6,740 nt of DNA from Candidatus Alistipes excrementipullorum (GTDB taxonomy: Bacteria; Bacteroidota; Bacteroidia; Bacteroidales; Rikenellaceae). The position numbers were made by a program, and so were the translations under genes. The stretch lies in contig DXGW01000079.1 in NCBI GenBank assembly GCA_019113665.1, positions 1 through 6,740 on the forward strand, written 5' to 3'. This document shows, one piece after another, positions 1 to 5,557 of this stretch. Each line of letters begins with the position of its first letter. Position 1 is the stretch's first letter. Under the pieces are notes generated by a model. It was not told the DNA's origin, made no database searches, and saw only the letters and a list, made by a program, of their open reading frames with translations.

Positions 1-76
1 CTTTGGCAAGAAGGGTGGCGGCCAGGGACTGCCGCAGTCCATCGAGCCGTGAAACTATTGCTGTGAAATCTGCCAT
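1..76 (-). CDS. N-terminal fragment of a further tail-module gene (3' partial)
   Basis: The first 25 residues run off the left edge: MADFTAIVSRLDGLRQSLAA and then TLLAK. The segment is amphipathic and helical, with Ile/Val/Leu spacing suited to a short coiled coil, as often found at the start of phage fibre or chaperone proteins. The ATG at 76 lies 6 nt after the preceding TAA, in the same frame, with AGGA at 86-89 and a 9-nt spacer. Too little is visible to name it. Location after two tail-type genes suggests another structural or fibre-assembly protein. Confidence 0.6.
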   Translation of the reverse strand, partial: MADFTAIVSRLDGLRQSLAATLLAK

Positions 77-82
77 GGTGCG

Positions 83-277
83 TTATCCTATAATCTGTTT
101 CAATGCCTCCTCGAGGTCTGTCAATCCGAGCGAACCGCCAATCGCATCTACAAGCGTCGCATAACTCACTGATGCACCCGTGCCGTTGCGGTCAATCTCC
201 AGCAGGTCGGTGTCTGAAAGGGTAGTGACCTTGGGTAATTGGGAGAGCGTAATGCCCTCGATAATCGTCTCTGCCAT
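83..277 (-). CDS. 64-aa tail adaptor-like protein, resembles N-terminus of the 708-aa tail protein
   Basis: This 64-residue acidic protein begins MAETIIEGITLSQLPKV and ends LTDLEEALKQIIG. Residues 5-50 follow a short tail-fibre N-terminal pattern: Ile-rich strand, 'LSQLP', then LSDTDLLEIDRN, a Gly/Ser/Thr stretch, and YATLVDAIG. The 708-aa neighbour has a comparable arrangement in its first 48 residues, and in both proteins a short Leu/Glu/Lys helix follows. ATG 277 is preferred to a start at 340. It lies 5 nt after the upstream stop and has AAGGA at 286-290 with an 8-nt spacer, whereas a start at 340 would place 21 residues inside the upstream gene. A structural role as a small adaptor or fibre-attachment subunit is an inference from this resemblance and from position. 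It has no membrane helix or signal peptide. Confidence 0.75.
   Translation of the reverse strand: MAETIIEGITLSQLPKVTTLSDTDLLEIDRNGTGASVSYATLVDAIGGSLGLTDLEEALKQIIG
86..90 (-). promoter_or_regulatory. Ribosome binding site for the leftmost gene
   Basis: The minus strand reads TAGGA, with AGGA 9 nt before the ATG at 76 and just ahead of the stop of the 64-aa gene. The surrounding AGGATAACG is identical to the junction 200 bp away before the 64-aa gene, which supports both as real translation starts. Confidence 0.5.
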
Positions 278-282
278 AATCG

Positions 283-2409
283 TTATCCTTCGTAAATCTT
301 GAATTCGGTCATATGTTGATATGTCACGTGCCACATGCACTTATCCGCGTATGTCGACGGTACGGCCAGCAGTTGAAGAATGCCGCCGTATGTCTCGATT
401 CTGGGTACGGGCTCGAATCCGAAAGCACCTTTTTTAAGCGTGGAATATATTCCGGATTCGACGTCGTCGGCCGCGATAACCAGACTTGCCGAACTGTACG
501 TGCGCATGGGCGAGTCGTAAATATTGAGTACGCATCCGATGAAATCCGACGATGACGGCAGGTCGAGCCAGAACAGATATTCCGCGTACCGCTTGCCGAG
601 AATTATCAGATTGAAGTTCCGGTCTACCGTATATTTGCGCGTCGCGGAGTCGTAAAGCGTACCTTCTTCGTCGAGCCTTTTGAACAGCACCTTCGAGTAG
701 CCGCTGAAGATACCGCTGCCGACCTCCATGTGGCCGTCTTCGTAGATGCGTGTCGCGGCCGTTGCCGCATTGCGTATGCCGTCGGCGCCGGCGAAGAGCA
801 TCAACTTGCCGTGTTTGTCCGATGCCGTACCCTCCACAACGCTGCCGGCCATGCCGGCTACAACCTTGACGTTGCTCTCGTCCTTTACGCCCATGAAGCC
901 TGATAGAACCATGCCGCTCGTCCCGTCTATTTCAGTCGAAATATCGCGGAAGTTCTCGCGCAGATAGTCCAAATCGCTTGCGGTTTTCGTTGCGTTGTCC
1001 AGCACTCCGGCAATCTTCCGTCTGGCGTCGTAGTAACGCTCCAGCGCGGCGAAATCCTCGTCGATTGGTATGAACTCGGGTTCTGCCTGCGTATAGTGTT
1101 CGACGGCTGCCACAGCCGCCAAAAAAGCCTCCTCGTAGGGCGTCCACTCATCGTTCAACAAGCGGACGATACGTCGTTGTCCGTTTACGGTGAGGGCCTT
1201 GTCGCCTATGAAGCGATAGCCTGTCGTGCTGATGCGTGTAAGCGCCTCGGCGCGGAGTTGTTCGTACTCGTTGCGGATGTCCTGTCCGCGCTCGCGCAGG
1301 AACGATTTCTCGACAGGGGATACGCAGGCATCGGAGTTGATTTGCCGCAATACCTCCTGCGTATCCGATACGCTTTGCAACAACGTATCGAAATCGGTGC
1401 CGCTGTCTGGTTTTGCCGGATCGATGCGTCCGACGCGCAGCACGCCGTCTCGGAACGAGACTCCGTAACCGGTCGTGCGGTTGAATAGCTGCATCTCGCC
1501 CGTGGCGGAGTTGAACCATGAATCGCCCGTACGGTCGGAGATGAACCCTGTGAGGTAGATGTTCTTCAGATAAGCCGAATAGCCGGTCATGTCGAGTCCG
1601 TGCGCCGCAAGATTCGACAGGTCGCCGAACTGCGCGGCTATGTTTTCCGTGCGGATTGTCCAGTCGTTCATGCCGACCAGAAAGCGCATGTAGGTACGGG
1701 TCTCATAACGGGAAGTCTGACGCTCCGGGGCGGAGGTGTTGCCGAACGCGACGAAGTGCATCGCCACCTGCGGATGGACAGAATAACCGTCGCGCAACTC
1801 GTAGCGCCATTCGCTGTAATTTATCGGGTCCAGGCACTCCGTGAGACGGAAGTAGCATGTCGTGAAGCCGGCATATGTGCGGTTGCCGAACGAGTCGTCC
1901 GAATCGACGGTGACGTCTGTTACGTCGTTCGTGGCGGCTTGCAAAAAGATACCCATGCAGAGGTCATTCTCGCGGAGCGTGCCGACTTCGCCCTCCTCCA
2001 GTTTGACCGTCAGAGTACAGGTCTCCGCGGCAACTGCAGCGACAATACCGCACCCCGGTGCCGACCACTTGTCGCCGACAAGTGTTTCGACGCGATTGTA
2101 ACGATATTCTGGAACCTCGAGAAACTCCTCAAGATGCAGCCTCCGCAGATAGGTATCGCCCATGACGGAAAGGTCACCCGTGATTGCGCCGCCTTTTTTG
2201 TCCAGCTTTTTCTCCAGTTCACCGGTCAGGCCCGACACGTCGGAAAGGGCATGGGTGTGCTGTTTTGGAGACATTACGCTCTTGACGTCCTTGCCCGAGA
2301 CCTTCATCGACGCCTCGGCCGACGGCACGTCGACGATGAACTCGAAATTGTCGAATTCATTCAGTTGCCCCGCGGCACTCGTCAGATCTTTGATGCGGAT
2401 GTCGTCCAT
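283..2409 (-). CDS. Large modular tail fibre / baseplate-type protein
   Basis: This 708-residue structural protein probably forms part of the distal tail or fibre and helps contact the host. Modules in order: residues 1-48, an adaptor-like domain (IRIKDLTSAAG... with DNFEFIVDVP); 49-84, a His/Gly linker and short coiled coil (KQHTHALSDVSGLTGELEKK, then GAITGDLSVMG), as in many tail fibres; about 88-290, a beta-rich domain with LEVPEYRYNRVE, WSAPGCG and FGDLSNLAAHGLDMTGYSAYL, motifs I recognise from Bacteroides-group prophage tail proteins; about 355-490, a helical insertion beginning SPVEKSFLRERGQDIRNEY; about 495-565, a beta-rich segment ending TRIYEDGHMEVGSG; and 570-708, a beta-rich C-terminal domain. 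ATG 2409 is the first possible start because a TAA lies two codons upstream in frame. There is no signal peptide. The stop is 5 nt before the 64-aa gene. Receptor specificity is not predictable; an upper-baseplate rather than a fibre role is possible. Confidence 0.85.
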   Translation of the reverse strand: MDDIRIKDLTSAAGQLNEFDNFEFIVDVPSAEASMKVSGKDVKSVMSPKQHTHALSDVSGLTGELEKKLDKKGGAITGDLSVMGDTYLRRLHLEEFLEVPEYRYNRVETLVGDKWSAPGCGIVAAVAAETCTLTVKLEEGEVGTLRENDLCMGIFLQAATNDVTDVTVDSDDSFGNRTYAGFTTCYFRLTECLDPINYSEWRYELRDGYSVHPQVAMHFVAFGNTSAPERQTSRYETRTYMRFLVGMNDWTIRTENIAAQFGDLSNLAAHGLDMTGYSAYLKNIYLTGFISDRTGDSWFNSATGEMQLFNRTTGYGVSFRDGVLRVGRIDPAKPDSGTDFDTLLQSVSDTQEVLRQINSDACVSPVEKSFLRERGQDIRNEYEQLRAEALTRISTTGYRFIGDKALTVNGQRRIVRLLNDEWTPYEEAFLAAVAAVEHYTQAEPEFIPIDEDFAALERYYDARRKIAGVLDNATKTASDLDYLRENFRDISTEIDGTSGMVLSGFMGVKDESNVKVVAGMAGSVVEGTASDKHGKLMLFAGADGIRNAATAATRIYEDGHMEVGSGIFSGYSKVLFKRLDEEGTLYDSATRKYTVDRNFNLIILGKRYAEYLFWLDLPSSSDFIGCVLNIYDSPMRTYSSASLVIAADDVESGIYSTLKKGAFGFEPVPRIETYGGILQLLAVPSTYADKCMWHVTYQHMTEFKIYEG
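286..290 (-). promoter_or_regulatory. Ribosome binding site for the 64-aa gene
   Basis: The minus strand reads AAGGA here, 8 nt before the ATG at 277. It overlaps the end of the upstream coding region just before its TAA. It decides the start of the 64-aa protein at 277 rather than at the upstream ATG at 340, and suggests coupled translation. Clear Shine-Dalgarno sites are not seen at the other upstream gene starts in the window. Confidence 0.6.
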
Positions 2410-2467
2410 ACGTTACGAAAATAAATATTCAATCCGGTTTGGTTGTGAGACATTGTTTTTCTCTGAT
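2410..2467 (-). other. Only real intergenic gap, AT-rich leader before the tail fibre-type gene
   Basis: This 58-nt gap between the tape measure stop and the next ATG has 19 G/C bases (33%), well below the surrounding coding sequence. Just before the start, the minus strand reads TATTTATTTTCGTAACGT, lacking a Shine-Dalgarno but AT-rich, as Bacteroidetes translation starts often are. TATTTTCG is one mismatch from the Bacteroides -7 box TAnnTTTG, but no correctly spaced -33 TTG element is present. I therefore read it as an unstructured leader rather than a promoter. The only inverted repeat (GAGA...TCTC) has a 4-bp stem and is too weak for a terminator. Confidence 0.5.
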
Positions 2468-4762
2468 TTACCCACCCAACACCTCTGACTTGAAGTTCTC
2501 CTTGCCGAGAACATAGACCAGATCACGACCCTTGGCAGTCAATTGACCGCCAAGGGTTATTTGTATCTGCTGTGCGGCTCCTGCTGTTGGGAGCATTGAC
2601 TGCAATCTCGACAGCGGGGCGATGACCTCGGGGTCGGTGCGGGCATTGGGGTTGTCGCCGACCATGGCGTAAGTAGGTCCGTAGGCCAGACCTCCGTTCG
2701 CAAGTGCCGGGACGCTGTCGCCGGCGTTCTTGTTGATGAGTGCCGTCATCACGGCTGCGGCCGCCACCATCGCCGCTCCGATGGCGATTGCCGCCCAGGG
2801 ATTCCACAGCACCGACCGCAACGCCGACTTGAAGGCCAGAATCATCACACCGAACTCGATGAGCTGCGTACCGATGTTCTTCAGGAATGATGCGAATTGG
2901 GTCAGTATCGACTTCAACAAACCTCCGAAACCGAGATCACCGGTTATAACTTGCCCGATGGCTTCGGCCACGGCGACGATACTGTCGGCCATGAATTGCG
3001 ATATCTGCCGGTCGAAACGCTGCATTACATCCGCAATGGTTGAATGCACCTGCTCCAGCGCCGCCGAGAAGGACCATCCGCGGTTTGTCAGCGTCGATGT
3101 GTATTTATCCACCATCGATACCGTCGACGTCAGATTCTTTTGCAGGAAACGGCTCGTGTCGTCGCTCCAGCCGTAGAGTCCTTCGCGTACCGACGTGAAT
3201 ATCTCCTGCATCTTGTGGGTGTACTCTGCAGCCACGGGTTCCAAATCGGAAATATCCAGTTTCGTTGTCGGAATTTTTATCTTGAATCCTTCCGGCAGTA
3301 CAGGCCCCGAATCGTTACGATTCAGTTGCGCGGGCGTAAGGTTGCCGATATACTGCAGTTCATCGCGCAGACGGGCGATTTCGGCATTCGCGGCGGCGAT
3401 ATCCTCAAGTGTCGATTCGGGCAGGAGTTTGCGCTTTTCGAGTTCCTCTATCTGCTTCTGCAGCCGTCCTATGATGCCCGTTGTCCGTTCCGTAACGTCT
3501 GCTGCAGCATTTATCGAAGCCATCAACTCTTCGGTCTGCTGCCGCGTCTGTTCCGTTATGCGGTCCATCTCTGCCTGCGTCTCGGCCGCTTTCTTCTCCG
3601 CCTCGCGTTTCTTGTCTATGGCGGCGGTCAACAGTTCATACTCCTTGCGGAGCGGTGCCAACTGCGATGCGTCAGGCGCTTTCTGCAGCGTAAATCCCGC
3701 TACGATGCCTCCAAGATTGGGAACGATACGCGTACGCGTCGTTTCGTCGATGATGGCTTTTTGCCGGGCGATATTGTCGCTGAGTTTGCGTTCGAGTTCT
3801 TCGAGCGTGCCGCTTTCGGCCATCTCGTCTATCATCTTCTGCTTCTCCAGACGGGCATAGGCGAATGCGGCGCCGAGAGCAAGCACTGCGGCGACTACAA
3901 GGCCCACGGGAGACAGCAGGGCGGTAAGACCGGCTGATAGCAAAGGCAAGGCCTTGATGACGGCACCTATTCCGAGCGATAACGGCCCGATGGCAGCCGC
4001 CAGACCGGCAACGACGACTATCGCCTTCTTTGTAGCGGGCGAGAGCGACTGCAGCATCTGCACGACGACGGTCAGCGCCTGAGCCACCTTCGTGGCGAAT
4101 GGCATCATTGCGGCGCCTATCTGTTCGAGGAAGTCGCCCCATGCGTTGTTTAATTGACGCAACGGACCGAGTGCCGTCTGTGCGGCACTCTCGGCGAATC
4201 CCTTGTAGTTTTCGAGTATGAAGTCCACGGTCTCGCCGTTCTTCAACTGCTCGACGGTCAGTTCCTTCAGTTTCGGAATGCTCTCGCCCAGTTCGCCGGT
4301 CAGACCGCCGAAAGTTTTGGCGAGATTCTTCACTGCGCTGTCGAGCGTCATTCCCGTAGCGGCGGACAACTGCGCCGAGGCTTCGATCACTCGGCCGATC
4401 TGCTCCTCGGTCATTCCCAGCGAGGCCAGATAGGCCTGTTGCCCGATAATGACCTCGTCGCCCAACACGGAGCGCGACTGCAACTCGGCCGCCTGCGAGA
4501 TAAGACGCTGCTGGATGTCCGTACGTCCCTTTAGTGCCGTAAGCAGACGCTGTTCGGCCTGCTGCTGCGTATCGGCGTTTTTCAAGGCCACGGCCCCGAG
4601 TGCAACAAGCGGAGCAGTAAGTTTCACGGAGAGCGACTTGCCGAGCGATGTCAATTTCTTCTCGAGCGAGCCGAGATTGCGTTCGACCTGCTGCGCCTTC
4701 TGCTGGAACTCATAGGAGTCGGCTCCGATTTTTATGACGAGATCGGCGATTCTTCGTGACAT
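2468..4762 (-). CDS. Phage tail tape measure protein
   Basis: This 764-residue protein is the ruler and core of the phage tail tube, and usually also assists DNA entry. The N-terminus (1-45) is a coiled coil with the repeated pattern FQQKAQQVERNLGSLEKKL common to tape measure proteins. Residues 65-200 are an alpha-helical region (KNLAKTFGGLTGELGESIPK near 145-164) typical of the family. Long hydrophobic Gly/Ala-rich segments lie at about 247-303 and 640-676. A charged coiled-coil stretch covers about 370-470. The C-terminus has ANGGLAYGPTYAMVGDNP followed by an EVIAPLSRL motif (688-720), the classic 'GG..YGPT..MVGD....PEVI.PL' ending of tape measure proteins. ATG 4762 follows the upstream TGA by 6 nt, and that TGA is in the same frame, so no longer start exists. 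There is no obvious Shine-Dalgarno, as is common in Bacteroidetes. It is the most confidently named gene in the window. Confidence 0.95.
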   Translation of the reverse strand: MSRRIADLVIKIGADSYEFQQKAQQVERNLGSLEKKLTSLGKSLSVKLTAPLVALGAVALKNADTQQQAEQRLLTALKGRTDIQQRLISQAAELQSRSVLGDEVIIGQQAYLASLGMTEEQIGRVIEASAQLSAATGMTLDSAVKNLAKTFGGLTGELGESIPKLKELTVEQLKNGETVDFILENYKGFAESAAQTALGPLRQLNNAWGDFLEQIGAAMMPFATKVAQALTVVVQMLQSLSPATKKAIVVVAGLAAAIGPLSLGIGAVIKALPLLSAGLTALLSPVGLVVAAVLALGAAFAYARLEKQKMIDEMAESGTLEELERKLSDNIARQKAIIDETTRTRIVPNLGGIVAGFTLQKAPDASQLAPLRKEYELLTAAIDKKREAEKKAAETQAEMDRITEQTRQQTEELMASINAAADVTERTTGIIGRLQKQIEELEKRKLLPESTLEDIAAANAEIARLRDELQYIGNLTPAQLNRNDSGPVLPEGFKIKIPTTKLDISDLEPVAAEYTHKMQEIFTSVREGLYGWSDDTSRFLQKNLTSTVSMVDKYTSTLTNRGWSFSAALEQVHSTIADVMQRFDRQISQFMADSIVAVAEAIGQVITGDLGFGGLLKSILTQFASFLKNIGTQLIEFGVMILAFKSALRSVLWNPWAAIAIGAAMVAAAAVMTALINKNAGDSVPALANGGLAYGPTYAMVGDNPNARTDPEVIAPLSRLQSMLPTAGAAQQIQITLGGQLTAKGRDLVYVLGKENFKSEVLGG

Positions 4763-4768
4763 GACGCA

Positions 4769-5176
4769 TCAGGGTTTGTGTTGCATGAATAACGCCCATC
4801 CGGCCTCGACGTCGGACATTACGGCCTCACAGCCGTTCTCCATGCGGCTTATGGCCGCTACGACGGCGAGCATGGTACTCCGGTCGTTCGTATCGAGAGG
4901 CTCGTCCGCATCTATGCCGGACCAGACGGAGACGCAGCGGATGTAGTTTCCGGTATCGTTCTCAACCGGCGGAGCATAGCGGGCAATCATCTGTCGCATG
5001 GTGACGTATCCGCGACGACGGTACGAGTCCAGCAGCACGAATACGGCACGGTATCCCCATGCCATCGTCTCGAATTGCTTGAAGGCGGCATCCTGCGACG
5101 GTATGACCTCGCCCATGTATGCAGTTCCTGACTTCCGGATATTGCCCGGATTCCGATTTCGTAATCCACGTGTCAT
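4769..5176 (-). CDS. Lysozyme-like / structural protein P5-type peptidoglycan-active protein
   Basis: This 135-residue protein probably acts on peptidoglycan. The N-terminus has the signature RNRNPGNIR (residues 6-14), and there are aromatic/Gly positions FKQFETMAWGYRA (32-44) and the motif RYAPPVENDTGNYI (66-79). This combination is typical of the small virion 'structural protein P5' lysozyme-like family found in many Bacteroidales prophages. A C-terminal MENG (112-115) lies in an amphipathic helix. I cannot assign the catalytic acid from sequence alone. ATG 5176 is chosen over the longer frame starting at 5278 because it makes an ATGA overlap with the upstream stop, begins just before the family signature, and avoids a 34-residue basic extension lying wholly inside the neighbouring gene. 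No signal peptide is visible, so export would need a holin or virion delivery. The position 6 nt before the tape measure gene suggests a tail-associated entry lysozyme; a host-lysis enzyme is the alternative. Confidence 0.85.
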   Translation of the reverse strand: MTRGLRNRNPGNIRKSGTAYMGEVIPSQDAAFKQFETMAWGYRAVFVLLDSYRRRGYVTMRQMIARYAPPVENDTGNYIRCVSVWSGIDADEPLDTNDRSTMLAVVAAISRMENGCEAVMSDVEAGWALFMQHKP

Positions 5177-5556
5177 CGTATCTCGGTTTTTTGACGTTTT
5201 TCGTCCCGTTCCCTGCGCCGACGCTCCAGTTCGTCCCGCTTTACCAGAACGGGGCAACGTTCGGGCGGAATGTCGCATTTGTAGGCCTGCCGGATGATTG
5301 TGCGGCTGCGGTCGATTTCAACGTCCTTGTGTTCGATGATTATTTCGAGTTTGTCGACCTTCTCCTCGAGTTTCTCCACGCGGCCGTCCAGACGCGTTAT
5401 CTGTTCGGACTGTATGGCCACTATCTTCTCGGTGTTCTCCAGTTCCGCCGAGTCGGCCTCGGCTGCGGCCTGACGCCGTCTGGAACGAAAAAAGAGTATT
5501 GTGCCGGCAAGTCCGCTGGCCAGAATGAAGTTCAGAATGATGCTTAGTGTCTCCAT
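5173..5556 (-). CDS. Small membrane-anchored coiled-coil phage protein (holin/spanin-position accessory)
   Basis: This 127-residue protein has one predicted membrane helix (about residues 5-23, ILNFILASGLAGTILFF), followed directly by a basic cluster RSRRR (24-28). A long charged heptad-like coiled coil occupies about 38-85 (RLDGRVEKLEEKVDKLEIII and flanks). Then come a Cys pair, KCDIPPERCPVL (93-104), and a very basic, Arg-rich tail. ATG 5556 is chosen because it lies 1 nt after the upstream stop; the longer frame would need a TTG at 5565 inside the preceding gene. Its stop overlaps the start of the lysozyme-like gene as ATGA, implying translational coupling. Small one-helix proteins beside phage lysins are often holins or Rz-type spanins. 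However, the positive charge after the helix predicts a cytoplasmic C-terminus, which is opposite to an inner-membrane spanin. The exact role is unknown; a membrane accessory to lysis or tail assembly is the most that can be said. Confidence 0.78.
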   Translation of the reverse strand: METLSIILNFILASGLAGTILFFRSRRRQAAAEADSAELENTEKIVAIQSEQITRLDGRVEKLEEKVDKLEIIIEHKDVEIDRSRTIIRQAYKCDIPPERCPVLVKRDELERRRRERDEKRQKTEIR

Positions 5557-5557
5557 G

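Noticed and set aside
83..340. Longer form of the 64-aa protein (85 aa) starting at 340
   Set aside because: It would overlap the tail fibre-type gene by about 58 bases and ignore the AAGGA site placed 8 nt before ATG 277.
283..700. Diversity-generating retroelement variable region at the tail protein C-terminus
   Set aside because: No reverse transcriptase, template repeat or adenine-linked variable pattern is visible, and the C-terminus does not look like a C-type lectin VR.
1600..2424. Long plus-strand open frame (274 codons) opposite the tail fibre-type gene
   Set aside because: It lies wholly antisense to a gene with recognisable tail domains, its translation is Arg/Val/Cys-rich with no motif, and it arises from GC-rich codon patterns.
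2410..2467. Promoter or terminator in the 58-nt gap
   Set aside because: The -7-like box has a mismatch and no spaced -33 element, and the only hairpin has a 4-bp stem without a U tract.
3044..3937. Long plus-strand open frame (297 codons) opposite the tape measure gene
   Set aside because: It is antisense to a confident tape measure gene; the product is Arg/Phe/Leu-rich shadow sequence without domain character.
4769..5278. Longer form of the lysozyme-like protein (169 aa)
   Set aside because: The extra 34 residues sit inside the upstream gene, are basic and low-complexity, and ATG 5176 gives an ATGA overlap right before the family signature.
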